DNA of 64,000 nt from Pseudonocardiaceae bacterium (GCA_009379845.1 WHSZ01000002.1:1-64000); one strand, 5' to 3'; shown: positions 1 through 8,630, counted from the stretch's first letter. The notes: generated from the sequence alone by a model not told the origin. Numbers and translations: made by a program.

Positions 1-121
1 CCATCGCCCGCGCATCCGAAAACGGCCGACCTTGCTTACCGGTACGAACTGGCAGCAAGTCCTCGATCAACACCCACTGATCATCGGAAAGCAACTGAAA
101 ACGCGACACACCCGGCAGCAT
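1..121 (-). CDS. IS5-family transposase, N-terminal fragment (runs off the window)
   Basis: Reading from an ATG at 121 leftwards gives about 40 residues containing FQLLSDDQWVLIEDLLP followed by GRPFSDARAM. This is the usual N-terminal DUF4096-like region of actinobacterial IS5-family transposases, which precedes the DDE catalytic domain. Only the N-terminus is visible, so I cannot tell whether the gene is intact or whether it is expressed by frameshifting, as in many IS5 relatives. Confidence 0.8.
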   Translation of the reverse strand, partial: MLPGVSRFQLLSDDQWVLIEDLLPVRTGKQGRPFSDARAM

Positions 122-160
122 CCCAGCCACCGACCGAAACTTTTGTCAGACACGCCCTAG
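1..160 (-). mobile_element. IS5-family insertion sequence, left part only
   Basis: The window opens inside an insertion sequence. A transposase reads leftwards out of the window from 121, and the stretch up to about 156 (on the minus strand GGGCGTGTCTGACAAAAG) has the look of an IS5-type terminal inverted repeat. The element abuts CTAG at 157-160, a target type known for IS5 relatives, and this CTAG contains the stop codon of the neighbouring deoR-type gene. The other end lies outside the window, so the target duplication cannot be checked. Confidence 0.7.
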
Positions 161-912
161 GCGTGGATGACGGGGATACCGGCGTCGTGGAGTCGCCGGA
201 CGGTGTCGTCGTGCTCGGGCGCGTCGGTGATGACGCCGGCGACGGTGGTCAGGGGTAGGACGGTGAAGCGCGACGCGGCGCCGACCTTCTCAGCGCTGGC
301 CAGGACGTAGGTATCGGCGGCTCGCCGCGCCAGAGCGCGTTTCATGGCGGCTTCGTCAGCGTCGCCGGTGGTCAGGCCGGCGTCGGGATGCACGCCGGTG
401 ACGCCGAGTAGGAAGAGGTCGGCGTTGACCGTCTGCGCGGCTTCGACGGCGGCCGCGCCGCAGGTGACGACCGAGTGCTTGAACAGCGGGCCGCCGAGCA
501 CGTAGACCTCCACGCTCGAGTGCGCGGCGAGGGCGGCCGCCACGGTGGGGCTGTGGGTGACCACGGTGGCGTGGAGCTCTTCGGGGAGGGCGTGGACGAC
601 GGCCAGTGCGGTGGTGCCGCCGTCAAGGACAACCGTACTGTCCCGCTGGATCAAGGCGGCGGCCGTGGCTCCCACGCGCTGCTTGCTGCCCACCTCGACA
701 CCGCGGCGGGTCGGGTAGTCGGCGACCGCCGGTGAAGCGGGCAGCGCGCCACCGTAGACCCGCTGACATAGCCCGGCTGCGGCCAGGTCGCGCAGATCAC
801 GTCGGACCGTGTCCTCGGAGAGGCCGAATTCGGCGGAGATGTCTCTGGCGACGATGCGGCCGTCCCGGCGTAGCCGAGCCAGCAGCATGTCCCGGCGCTG
901 CGCTACGAGCAT
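157..912 (-). CDS. DeoR/GlpR-family transcriptional regulator
   Basis: 251 residues. The N-terminus holds a DeoR-type helix-turn-helix (ISAEFGLSEDTVRRDLRDL, about residues 25-45), followed by the sugar-phosphate-sensing DeoRC domain with the conserved VLDGGTTALAVV segment. I chose the ATG at 912 because GGAGAAA lies six bases upstream; the frame stays open further but that part looks non-coding and overlaps the divergent gene. Family members repress sugar or nucleoside catabolism and respond to phosphorylated sugars. The divergent small gene and the alpha-glucosidase at 1527 are plausible targets. The stop codon lies in the CTAG that borders the IS element, so an insertion has occurred right at its 3' end. 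Family assignment firm, ligand unknown. Confidence 0.9.
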   Translation of the reverse strand: MLVAQRRDMLLARLRRDGRIVARDISAEFGLSEDTVRRDLRDLAAAGLCQRVYGGALPASPAVADYPTRRGVEVGSKQRVGATAAALIQRDSTVVLDGGTTALAVVHALPEELHATVVTHSPTVAAALAAHSSVEVYVLGGPLFKHSVVTCGAAAVEAAQTVNADLFLLGVTGVHPDAGLTTGDADEAAMKRALARRAADTYVLASAEKVGAASRFTVLPLTTVAGVITDAPEHDDTVRRLHDAGIPVIHA

Positions 913-970
913 GCACGTTTCTCCATGTTTATCATTGTTTTCGCCGATTCTATCCAATAGTGTAGCGGTC

Positions 971-1348
971 ATGGTGGAACCCAAACCCCTGTTGATTCTG
1001 ATCGCCGGGCCGTACCGGTCGGGCACGGGCGACGACCCGGACCTGCTGTCCGCGAACCTGCGACGACTCGAGGAGGCAGCCTGGCCGATCTTCGAAGCCG
1101 GCCACATCCCGATCATCGGGGAGTGGGTCGCGCTGCCCGTGCTGCGCAGCGCCGGCGGCAGCGGCGTGGGAGATCCGCTTGCGAAACAAGTGCTTTACCC
1201 CACTACGCATCGTCTGCTCCAGCACTGCGACGCGGTGTTGCGGCTACCCGGCGAGTCCACCGGCGCGGACCAGGACGTCGCGATCGCCGAGCAGCGCGGT
1301 CTCCCGGTGTACCGCCGGCTGAAAGACGTCCCTGGCGTACTCTCATGA
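971..1348 (+). CDS. DUF4406 / nucleoside 2-deoxyribosyltransferase-like protein
   Basis: 125 residues starting at ATG 971; an upstream extension is open but would overlap the regulator. The opening LLILIAGPYRSG and the later STGADQDVAIAEQRGLPVY match the small Rossmann-like fold of DUF4406 and nucleoside deoxyribosyltransferase relatives, where the first motif contacts the nucleotide or sugar. No clear Shine-Dalgarno site precedes the ATG, so translation may be leaderless. It is divergent from the DeoR regulator (58 bp between starts) and lies 178 bp before the glucosidase. A role in nucleotide or sugar salvage fits but is inferred only. Confidence 0.65.
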   Translation: MVEPKPLLILIAGPYRSGTGDDPDLLSANLRRLEEAAWPIFEAGHIPIIGEWVALPVLRSAGGSGVGDPLAKQVLYPTTHRLLQHCDAVLRLPGESTGADQDVAIAEQRGLPVYRRLKDVPGVLS

Positions 1349-1451
1349 CCACGGCTCGCCGTTGCACGCCGATCCGGCGGGTGAGCCTCGATGCCCTGGA
1401 GATGCAACGGGGAACGCCGCGCCGGCGCCCGTCAGAGACTCCACAGCACAC

Positions 1452-1482
1452 TGCACGATCATCTGTGCGATTGCACGATCAT
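1452..1482. promoter_or_regulatory. Direct repeat TGCACGATCAT x2, candidate operator
   Basis: Two perfect 11-bp copies of TGCACGATCAT at 1452-1462 and 1472-1482, exactly 20 bp apart (about two helical turns), 45 bp before the alpha-glucosidase start. DeoR-type regulators often bind repeated half-sites, so the DeoR protein encoded at 157-912 is the natural candidate. The regulator's own leader also has TGCACG and TTATCAT in close order. Binding is inferred. Confidence 0.55.
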
Positions 1483-1526
1483 CGCCGTTTATGCTGGCGG
1501 TGTATCTTGCCTGAAGGTCGAGAAGA

Positions 1527-3143
1527 ATGACCGCGAGACCGTGGTGGCGCGGTGCGGCGCTCTACCAGATATATCCGCGCAGTTTCGCCGACTCCAACGG
1601 CGACGGCATCGGTGACTTGCCCGGGATAGTCAGGAAGGCGGACTATCTGCAGTGGCTCGGGATCGACGCGGTCTGGCTGGGCCCGTTCTACCCATCGCCG
1701 ATGGTCGACTTCGGCTACGACGTCAGCGACTACACCGGCGTCGACCCGATATTCGGGTCTCTCGGGGACTTCGACGAGCTGGTGACCGCGCTGCACGCAA
1801 GGGGTATCCGAGTAGTTGTCGACTTCGTTCCCAACCACTCGTCCGACCGCCACCCCTGGTTCGTCGAGTCGAGATCATCTCGGACCGCTCGCCGCCGGGA
1901 CTGGTATGTCTGGGCCGACCCTGCGGCGGGCGGCGGACCACCGAACAACTGGGAGAGCTACTTCGGTGGTAACGCCTGGGAATTCGACCCGGCGACCGGC
2001 CAGTACTACCTGCACACTTACCATCGGACCCAACCCGATCTCAATTGGGCCAACAGCGAGGTCCGGCAGGCCATGGCCGACGTATTACGGTTCTGGCTCG
2101 CACGCGGTGTCGACGGCATCCGAGTGGACGTGTTGTGGATCTTGGCGAAGGACCCCGCGCTCCGCGACAACCCGCTGAACGACCAATGGCAGCCGGGCGA
2201 GCCGTACTGGCATCGCCAAGTCCGGCGATATTCTGAGGACCAACCGGAAGCCCATACGCACGCACGGTTCATCCGAGCGGTCATTGACGAGTTCCCGGAC
2301 CGGGTCATGATCGGTGAGGTGGTGCTCCCAGCCGAACGCGCCGTCGCCTACTACGGAGTTGCCCAGGACGAGGCCCACCTTCCCCTCAACTTCAGTCTCG
2401 CGGAACTGACCCCGTGGTCGCCGCAGACTCTTCGTGCTGCCATTGACGACTATCTGGGATCGTTGCCCGCCGGCGCGGAACCCAACTGGTTCCTCGGCAA
2501 CCATGATTTCGAACGGATCACATCGCGCCTCGGGCAACGAATGGCCCGGCTCGCCCAAGTACTGCTACTGACGCTACCCGGCACACCACTGCTGTACTAC
2601 GGTGACGAACTGGGGCTGCCCAACGGGCGTATCCCGGTCGATCTGATGAGCGATCCGCAAGCGGTCGCGTTCCCGGAGCGTAGCCGCGAGGCGGCTCGAA
2701 CTCCAATGCAGTGGGACACCACCGCGCACGCGGGTTTCAGCACAGCCACTCCATGGCTGCCGGTGTCGCGGCCCGGTGCCAAGTGGACCGTGGGACAACA
2801 ACACAAAGATCCGGCCAGCATGCTGAGTCTGGTGCGCTCACTCCTTTACTACCGGGCGAAGAACCCGGCTCTCCGCGACGGAAACTACGCACCACTGCCG
2901 GTCACCGACCCCCGCATGCTGGCCTTCACGCGGACCAGTGGTGACCGTGGCGTAGCCGTAGTGGCGAGCTTCGCGGACGAGGTCATGCCGGCGCCGGCGT
3001 GTCCCGACGGGCAGTGGACAGTCCTCTTGTCATCAGCAGCGAACAACGACCCACAGATCCTGAAACCCATGGAAGGCAAGGTGCTTGAGATGACCCGCCA
3101 TACATCGGCGGCGGGAGAACGCCAAGCGGGCATCCGATCTTGA
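1527..3143 (+). CDS. GH13 alpha-glucosidase (oligo-1,6-glucosidase / trehalose-type family)
   Basis: 538 residues, usual length for cytoplasmic GH13 alpha-glucosidases, which hydrolyse terminal glucose from maltose, isomaltose or related oligosaccharides. All four conserved GH13 regions are present: VVVDFVPNHSSD (about 96-107), DGIRVDVLW with nucleophile Asp201, MIGEVVLP with acid/base Glu264, and FLGNHDFER with Asp327. No signal peptide, so it acts inside the cell on imported sugar. Start ATG 1527 has a weak GAGAAG site upstream. No transporter gene is adjacent; the exact substrate cannot be read from sequence. Confidence 0.92.
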   Translation: MTARPWWRGAALYQIYPRSFADSNGDGIGDLPGIVRKADYLQWLGIDAVWLGPFYPSPMVDFGYDVSDYTGVDPIFGSLGDFDELVTALHARGIRVVVDFVPNHSSDRHPWFVESRSSRTARRRDWYVWADPAAGGGPPNNWESYFGGNAWEFDPATGQYYLHTYHRTQPDLNWANSEVRQAMADVLRFWLARGVDGIRVDVLWILAKDPALRDNPLNDQWQPGEPYWHRQVRRYSEDQPEAHTHARFIRAVIDEFPDRVMIGEVVLPAERAVAYYGVAQDEAHLPLNFSLAELTPWSPQTLRAAIDDYLGSLPAGAEPNWFLGNHDFERITSRLGQRMARLAQVLLLTLPGTPLLYYGDELGLPNGRIPVDLMSDPQAVAFPERSREAARTPMQWDTTAHAGFSTATPWLPVSRPGAKWTVGQQHKDPASMLSLVRSLLYYRAKNPALRDGNYAPLPVTDPRMLAFTRTSGDRGVAVVASFADEVMPAPACPDGQWTVLLSSAANNDPQILKPMEGKVLEMTRHTSAAGERQAGIRS

Positions 3144-3295
3144 TCCGTATCGCGGTGACGTGTTGATGCCCGCTCGGCGCTGATCGCACCAAGCCCTTTG
3201 GGAAAGCGGGAGAAACTCAGAGCGAGCCCCTGCCGAGCCGGAGCCGACCCTACGATGGCCCGTCGCCGCGGAGCATCGAGCAAGCGCCGCGCCGA

Positions 3296-4348
3296 TCATC
3301 CTTTCGCCGCCGCGGTATCGAGCTTGAACACCCGTTCGGCGATTCCCTGGAACAGCTCGCGCCGCTCACCAGCTGTCAACGCGAGTTCATCGTGGGTACG
3401 GACCTCGTCCGCCTCGAACTCGTACGGATAGTCCATGGCGTACATGACCCTGTCGCCACCAAGCACCTGGCGCGTGAACTGGATCGCCGGCTCCCACGCC
3501 ATGCCACTGGTGGTGATCCACACGTTACGTTTCAGGTATTCGCTCGGCAGCAACTCCACGCTCTGGCCGCCCCGGCCACTGACCCGCGAGGCGTACATGT
3601 AGTCCAACCGGTACAGCCAGAACGGCAACGCCTCCCCGAGGTGACCGACGACCAAGCGCAGCCGGGGGAACCGGTCGAACACGCCAGCCACGATCATCCT
3701 GAGCAGGTGCAATCCGGTTTCCACCGCGAATCCGTAGATCGCGCCGTCCAGCCGCTGTTCAACGATCGGGCCGATCAGGCCGCGGGACGGCGTGTTCGGG
3801 TGCAGGTAGATCGGGACATCCTGAGCTTCGGCCGCTTCCAGGATGGGCCAGAACTTCTGATTGTCCAGATACTCGCCGTGTGTATGGGAATTGATGATGA
3901 CGCCGTTGAAGCCCAGCTGTGTCACGCCACGCTCGATCTCCTTCGCCGCGGCGTCCGGGTCCTGCGGCGCGACCGCCGTCAAGCCGGCGAACCGGTCGGG
4001 GTGTGCCCGGCAGGCATCGGCGAGTTGGTCGTTCGCCAGCGTCGCGATACCAGTTGCGCGATCGGTGTCGAAGATCTGGGTTCCCGGTGCTGTCAACGAG
4101 ATGATCTGCTTGTCGATCCCAGTGAAGTCCATATCGGACAGCCGACGCTCGCCGAGATCCTGCAGCCTGGCCACAACGTTCTGCGGCCGCTCGGCGCGGG
4201 TGGTCAGGAAGAACCCCCACAGGCTGGCGAATCCCGGATCGATGTCGCCGCGTTCCAGCAGCCCGCGCCACTCCGAGATGACCTCGGGTGGCGCGAAGGC
4301 CTCCTCGGTGGCGATCCGTAGGTAGTCGCGATGTCCATTGCCGGTCAC
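3296..4348 (-). CDS. Amidohydrolase-2 family protein (resorcylate/ACMSD-type decarboxylase relative)
   Basis: 350 residues. GTG start at 4348, supported by GGAGGT six bases upstream. The opening RIATEEAFAPPE, the central YLHPNTPSRG and the later VVGHLGEALPFWLYRLD are typical of the metal-dependent TIM-barrel decarboxylases related to gamma-resorcylate, 2,3-dihydroxybenzoate and ACMS decarboxylases; AMDYPYE supplies the late Asp. It lies 59 bp behind the SnoaL-like gene and is probably the last gene of the carotenoid-oxygenase operon. This suggests decarboxylation of a phenolic acid formed by oxidative cleavage. Hydrolase rather than decarboxylase chemistry cannot be excluded. Confidence 0.8.
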   Translation of the reverse strand: MTGNGHRDYLRIATEEAFAPPEVISEWRGLLERGDIDPGFASLWGFFLTTRAERPQNVVARLQDLGERRLSDMDFTGIDKQIISLTAPGTQIFDTDRATGIATLANDQLADACRAHPDRFAGLTAVAPQDPDAAAKEIERGVTQLGFNGVIINSHTHGEYLDNQKFWPILEAAEAQDVPIYLHPNTPSRGLIGPIVEQRLDGAIYGFAVETGLHLLRMIVAGVFDRFPRLRLVVGHLGEALPFWLYRLDYMYASRVSGRGGQSVELLPSEYLKRNVWITTSGMAWEPAIQFTRQVLGGDRVMYAMDYPYEFEADEVRTHDELALTAGERRELFQGIAERVFKLDTAAAKG

Positions 4349-4407
4349 GTGTTACCTCCGGTGATCAGATAGTTCGACTGTCGGCGCCCAGCAACGCGGC
4401 CGCGTCG

Positions 4408-5127
4408 CTACTCGCCCCATGGCTTGCCCGTGACCGGGTGCGGGTAGTGGAACGGCAGCACATCGGTGACCGGCCAGAGTTTGTGCGGCGGATCGAGCAA
4501 TTCGTCCGGGCCGAACTCGTCTTCCGGGTAGGTCTTGCTCGCCACCAGTTTCTGGAAGTAGTCAGGGGTATTCGCCCAGCCGTCCTCGAACGTCGCGTGC
4601 CAGAACGGCCGGTAGTCCAGCTTCTCGATCTTCCAAATGCCGCCTTCGCGGACGTAGACGTTTTCGTAGAGCCCGCCTTCCCACCACTGGTCGAAATGCG
4701 CTCGCCGCTCTTCTTTCGGGACGCTACGGTGCGTCCCGGCCTGCATGAAGGTGCGGAATCGGGCGCGCGCCCTTTCACCGCCGTCTTCGACGTGCACGAC
4801 GTCCTGGGCCTGCATGTGATCGAGGAGGAATCCTGGCATCGGCCCGTTTCGACCGTCGGTGAACCCCCGGCGGAAACGCTCGCAGTAAAGCCGCCGCACG
4901 CCGGCCTTTCCCCGGTAGATGCCGCCCATGAACAGCACCTGGCTGTTTTCCGCGAACAGGTCGGCCACCTCTTCGTAGAGGCACTTGTCCAGGTAGTAGC
5001 CGTACTGGTGTTGAAGGTTGCGCACCTCGAGGGTGCTTTCCAACCGGTCGACGCGCTCGACCAATCGTCGAACCGTTTCGACGAGCTGGCCGTCGCCGGT
5101 CGCGCTTTCCGTTTCCGAAATCGTCAT
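4408..5127 (-). CDS. SnoaL-like / NTF2-like protein
   Basis: 239 residues. I place the start at ATG 5127 because GAGGAAGG lies just before it; a GTG four codons upstream is possible. A short N-terminal coiled-coil-like stretch (TVRRLVERVDRLESTLE) leads into a SnoaL-like cone fold with the typical DKCLYEEVADLF opening and the closing WKIEKLDYRPFW strand. Members include dehydratases, isomerases and small hydroxylase-like enzymes of aromatic metabolism, but catalytic residues vary, so chemistry is not predictable. It sits 21 bp after the carotenoid-oxygenase gene, hence co-transcribed. Confidence 0.8.
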   Translation of the reverse strand: MTISETESATGDGQLVETVRRLVERVDRLESTLEVRNLQHQYGYYLDKCLYEEVADLFAENSQVLFMGGIYRGKAGVRRLYCERFRRGFTDGRNGPMPGFLLDHMQAQDVVHVEDGGERARARFRTFMQAGTHRSVPKEERRAHFDQWWEGGLYENVYVREGGIWKIEKLDYRPFWHATFEDGWANTPDYFQKLVASKTYPEDEFGPDELLDPPHKLWPVTDVLPFHYPHPVTGKPWGE

Positions 5128-5148
5128 GGCCTTCCTCACCCTTCGCGT

Positions 5149-6603
5149 TCAGGCCGTGCGCTCTCTCGCCAGTTCGGTCGCCGACACCCAGTTACCGTGC
5201 AACCCGGATCGAATTCGAAGGGGCATCTTCAGGGTCGCGACGGGCGGTGCGTCGAGATGCGCGGCGTCCAGGATCACCAGATCGCTGCGCATCTCCTCGT
5301 GCCGGCCAATGACCACGAAAACGTATCCCTCGCGCTCTTCGGCGTTGTCGTGCGCGGGCACGAACAGCGGTTCAGCCACCGAGCAGTCGTGGCCCGGGTA
5401 GTAGATCTGGCTGTGCCCGGTGTTCAGGTCGATGCTGGATATCCACCGGAATCCGCGCCCCGGCGATTCCTGCTCGGGTACGTCGGAGAGTGCCAGCACA
5501 CCCCAGTTGTACGGCAGCGTTTCCCTGCGGTCGTCCATCCGCGGGAATTCCCCCGGATAGCGCGCGATTTTCGTCTCGGTGAAGCCGTTCGACTCGCCCA
5601 TCGTGTCGATCGTCCAGCGGGACAGATACCCCTTGGCCTTCTCCGCTTCGTAACCCGCACCGGAAAGGTCCGGGAAGAACGGGAAGAAGTTCGACTCGCT
5701 GACCGGGGTGTCGATGAAGATGTGCCGGCCGTCGTCGTGTGCGCCCATGATGTGGCTGGCGAACCGGTTCGAGCCGCGGTACCAGCGGATGTCCGCGCCG
5801 TTGCCCTTGCGTGGCAGCACACCGAGATAGACGTCCTTGTGCGGATCCCAGGCGTAATGCGGGCCGCCCGCCTTCAACCGTTCGAGATCACTTGTCAACG
5901 GGATGATCGGGAACACGACGAAGTTCTGGGTGACCGCGAAGTCGTGCACCATGCTTGAATACGGTGCGCGCAACCAGGTCTCGTGGATCACCACGCCGCG
6001 GCTGTCCGCCTCGTAGTAGGCGATATCAGGGGTGGTCTCGCCCTTCGCCGCGAACCCGAAGAAGACCATTTCCCCGGTACGCGGGTCGATTTTCGGGTGT
6101 GCGGTCGAGGTTTGCGAGGTGAGCGCTCCGTCGAAGGTGTGCTCGCCGATCGTCTCGAGGGTATCCGGGTCGATCATCATCGGCGGACTGTCCTCTTTGG
6201 ACGACAGGAGCTTTCCCCCGTGCCAGAACACATTCGTGTTGGCGAGCCCGCGGCTCATGCCGGCTACCGAGGGATCGTCGGTGTACGGGTTGCGGTAGGC
6301 GCCGAACAACGCCCTGCGTTCCTTGGCTTGCGCGACGAACCGGGGGGTGCGCACGTACCGGCTCTTAAAATCGGCGTGCCCGCCGGAGAAGCGGAAGGAC
6401 ATCACCATCCCGTCGCCGTTGAAGAAGAAGTCGCCGTCCACCTTCGGCGGCCACTGGAAATCGGCGACGACGCGGTAGTAGGTCCCCTCGAGGTTTTCGG
6501 GTATCGCCCCCTGCGATACCTCGACATCCATCAGATCCGCTTCGACGCGCATGGGGGCGTCGAAACCGGTGAACCCTGGCTGATCGGGGAAACGAGTAAC
6601 CAT
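5149..6603 (-). CDS. Carotenoid cleavage / lignostilbene-type oxygenase
   Basis: 484 residues, starting at ATG 6603 behind a GGGAGGG site. The seven-bladed propeller family is shown by four spaced iron-ligand histidine motifs: TSTAHPKID, MVHDFAVTQN, NRFASHIMGAHDDGR and GLHGNWV near the C-terminus, plus the FFNGDGMVMSFRF segment after the N-terminus. These Fe(II) enzymes split carbon-carbon double bonds of carotenoids or of stilbenes derived from lignin. The neighbours (SnoaL-like protein, decarboxylase-type amidohydrolase, IclR regulator) favour an aromatic, lignostilbene-like substrate over a carotenoid. First gene of its operon and divergent from the IclR gene. Confidence 0.9.
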   Translation of the reverse strand: MVTRFPDQPGFTGFDAPMRVEADLMDVEVSQGAIPENLEGTYYRVVADFQWPPKVDGDFFFNGDGMVMSFRFSGGHADFKSRYVRTPRFVAQAKERRALFGAYRNPYTDDPSVAGMSRGLANTNVFWHGGKLLSSKEDSPPMMIDPDTLETIGEHTFDGALTSQTSTAHPKIDPRTGEMVFFGFAAKGETTPDIAYYEADSRGVVIHETWLRAPYSSMVHDFAVTQNFVVFPIIPLTSDLERLKAGGPHYAWDPHKDVYLGVLPRKGNGADIRWYRGSNRFASHIMGAHDDGRHIFIDTPVSESNFFPFFPDLSGAGYEAEKAKGYLSRWTIDTMGESNGFTETKIARYPGEFPRMDDRRETLPYNWGVLALSDVPEQESPGRGFRWISSIDLNTGHSQIYYPGHDCSVAEPLFVPAHDNAEEREGYVFVVIGRHEEMRSDLVILDAAHLDAPPVATLKMPLRIRSGLHGNWVSATELARERTA

Positions 6604-6689
6604 TGTGCCCTCCCGCCATTGGTGGTCACATACCGGTACGCAACCAGCGGGTTCCGTTATGAGCAAGGGCTATGGGCTAACATTCCTCT

Positions 6690-7457
6690 ATGCGGGAAGA
6701 CTCGACGCTGCGATCCGCGGAGCACGCGCTGAAGCTCGTGCTGCTAGCCACCCGCAGGGGTCAGGTCACGGTCAGCGAGGTCAAGCGCGAGCTGGGCGTC
6801 GGGGCGTCCACCGCACACCGGCTGCTGGCGACCTGCCGGCGGGTCGGGTTCGTTCGCCAGGACGTCGTCGGCGGCCCTTACCTGGTCGGCCCCGCGGTAC
6901 ACGAGCTCACCCTGGCGGCGACGTCGGCCGTCACGCTCCGGGACGCCGCCGCGCCGGTGCTGCTCGACTTGCGGGCGGCGATCGACGAGACGGTCAGCAT
7001 GCTGGTGCTGGAAGGCAACCACGTGCGGTTCGTGCAGTCCCTTGAAGGCCAGCAGACGGTCCGGGTCGGCGCGCGGCTCGGCAAGGTGCTGCCGGCGCAC
7101 TGCACCGCGGGTGGCAAGGCGATGCTCGCCGCCCTTTCCGAGGACGAGTTGCACGAGCGCTACCAGTCGCGGCACCTGCGCACCGTGAGCCAGCGCTCGA
7201 TTTCCGACTGGCCGGCGCTGACCCGACAGCTGAAAATGATCCGGCGGCGCGGCTGGGCTACCAACTTCGGTGAGGGTGACCCCAGCATCGGCGCGATCGC
7301 CGCCAGCGTGCTGCTTTCCACCGGCGAGCCGGTGGCTGCGGTCGCCGCCGCCGCGCCGCTCGCCCGGCTGACCACCGCGAAGGAAGCCGAGGCCCTGGCC
7401 CCGCACGTGCTCGAGGCCGCGAGCGTGATCCAGCGCCGGCTGCGCGGCAGCGTATGA
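6690..7457 (+). CDS. IclR-family transcriptional regulator
   Basis: 255 residues. N-terminal winged helix with VTVSEVKRELGVGASTAHRLL (about residues 27-47) and a C-terminal IclR effector domain (VGARLGKVLPAHCTAGGKAMLA; later ATNFGEGDPSIGAIAASV). IclR proteins mostly sense aromatic acids or small organic acids. The start lies 86 bp from the start of the carotenoid-oxygenase gene on the other strand, so this short gap must contain both promoters, and the regulator most likely controls that operon. Effector unknown. Confidence 0.92.
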   Translation: MREDSTLRSAEHALKLVLLATRRGQVTVSEVKRELGVGASTAHRLLATCRRVGFVRQDVVGGPYLVGPAVHELTLAATSAVTLRDAAAPVLLDLRAAIDETVSMLVLEGNHVRFVQSLEGQQTVRVGARLGKVLPAHCTAGGKAMLAALSEDELHERYQSRHLRTVSQRSISDWPALTRQLKMIRRRGWATNFGEGDPSIGAIAASVLLSTGEPVAAVAAAAPLARLTTAKEAEALAPHVLEAASVIQRRLRGSV

Positions 7458-7528
7458 CCCGTGAGCGCCAGGGTGCGTCCGGGCGGATCCGTTTTCCTGC
7501 TCGCGATGGAGAAGATCCACGGGACACC

Positions 7529-8014
7529 CTAGGCCGCCACCAGCGAAGCGACGAGCAAGAGTGACGCCGCCGCGGAAGCCACCGTCCGCACGTGGTTCCA
7601 GGCCGTCCATGTGGAAACGAACCAAGCCCACCGGTCCGCACTGTCCACTCCGGACGGGTCGAGCGCGTCGAGCGCGTTGTTCCTCGGTATGTGGAACACG
7701 AAGGTCTGCACGAAGGAGCCGATGATGTAGACGAGGCATCCGATCAGTAGGTAGACCGCACCAGGTTGAGACCACCTCGTCAACGACACGATCACACCCA
7801 ACCCGCAGAGCAGGGCCGTACCCGTGAAGGTGCCGAGGAACCACGGGTTGATCACCTTGACGTTGATGGCTTGCATCGCCGCGATGCCCTCTGCGGGCGG
7901 GCGAGCGGCGAGGGCCTTCATCACGAACGTGGAGAAGGCGAAGAAGGTCCCGGCCACCAGCCCGGTACCGAGCACCGCGATCAGGGTCAGGGCGAAGATC
8001 AGTCTGTCAGTCAT
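7529..8014 (-). CDS. DUF1772 (anthrone-oxygenase-like) membrane protein
   Basis: 161 residues with four predicted membrane helices (about 5-27, 54-76, 84-106 and 140-160). The N-terminal GTGLVAGTFFAFSTFVM and the central INVKVINPWFLGTF are the hallmarks of DUF1772, a family that includes fungal anthrone oxygenases. No co-factor site can be seen. It follows the PPOX-type gene on the same strand with a 46-bp gap and is probably controlled by the same AraC-type regulator. Function in bacteria unknown. Confidence 0.85.
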   Translation of the reverse strand: MTDRLIFALTLIAVLGTGLVAGTFFAFSTFVMKALAARPPAEGIAAMQAINVKVINPWFLGTFTGTALLCGLGVIVSLTRWSQPGAVYLLIGCLVYIIGSFVQTFVFHIPRNNALDALDPSGVDSADRWAWFVSTWTAWNHVRTVASAAASLLLVASLVAA

Positions 8015-8060
8015 GCGGTGACTCCTTTGGCTCGACCGGCAGCGCGCCGGATCGGCTCGT

Positions 8061-8549
8061 TCATCGGATCAGCTCTATCGCGCCAGCCGCGTGCAGCGGG
8101 TCACGGAGCAGCTGAATGATCGGCATGCCGATCCCGTACGTGTTGACCCGGCGAGGCGGGGTGATCCGGATGAAGCAGCCATCCGGCTCGTGGAGCTCGC
8201 CGTGACCGGTGATCGACTTCAGCTGACCGGCCTCGGCCAGCCGGACGATATGCGAGTCGTCCACCGCGAGGATTTCCGCGACAGCCTGGAATTGCACCGA
8301 CGAGGGCGGGCCGACCGGCATCCGCCGGATCGGAATGCACACCCCAACCCGGGGATTTTCCGCGATATTTCGCGCTTTTCTGCTTGAACGCATCGTGCTC
8401 ACGTAGAACGTGAGATCAACCGCCTGGTAGATGACGCCAGCCACGTGCGGCCGGTGCGCGGGCGAAGTGGTGGCCAGCGTGCAGAACGACTGCCGCGCGA
8501 TGGTCTTCATCGTCTTCTGGTGGGTCTTGTCCCTCAGGTTCGCTGTCAT
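8061..8549 (-). CDS. Pyridoxamine-5'-phosphate-oxidase-like (PPOX) flavin protein
   Basis: 162 residues from ATG 8549 (a TTG four codons upstream also fits). The split-barrel PPOX fold is seen in FCTLATTSPAHRPHVAGVIY, TFYVSTMRSSRKARNIAENPRVGV and a C-terminal HELHEPDGCFIRITP. Such proteins bind FMN, F420 or haem and reduce varied substrates. The AraC-type regulator starts 82 bp away on the opposite strand, with AACCATGGTT (a 10-bp palindrome at 8581-8590) between them. Exact co-factor unknown; in actinobacteria F420 is a real option. Confidence 0.75.
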   Translation of the reverse strand: MTANLRDKTHQKTMKTIARQSFCTLATTSPAHRPHVAGVIYQAVDLTFYVSTMRSSRKARNIAENPRVGVCIPIRRMPVGPPSSVQFQAVAEILAVDDSHIVRLAEAGQLKSITGHGELHEPDGCFIRITPPRRVNTYGIGMPIIQLLRDPLHAAGAIELIR

Positions 8550-8630
8550 GCCATCCAGCAAAGCGCGTCGCGGTGAGACGAACCATGGTTGAGCGGCTCA
8601 ATTCCATGTTCGTGGGTCTACGCTGAGACC

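Noticed and set aside
4288-5958. Long open frame on the plus strand across the SnoaL-like and carotenoid-oxygenase genes
   Set aside because: It is antisense to two genes with clear family motifs; GC-rich third positions leave such mirror frames open. Its protein is Arg/Val/His-rich without any family pattern.
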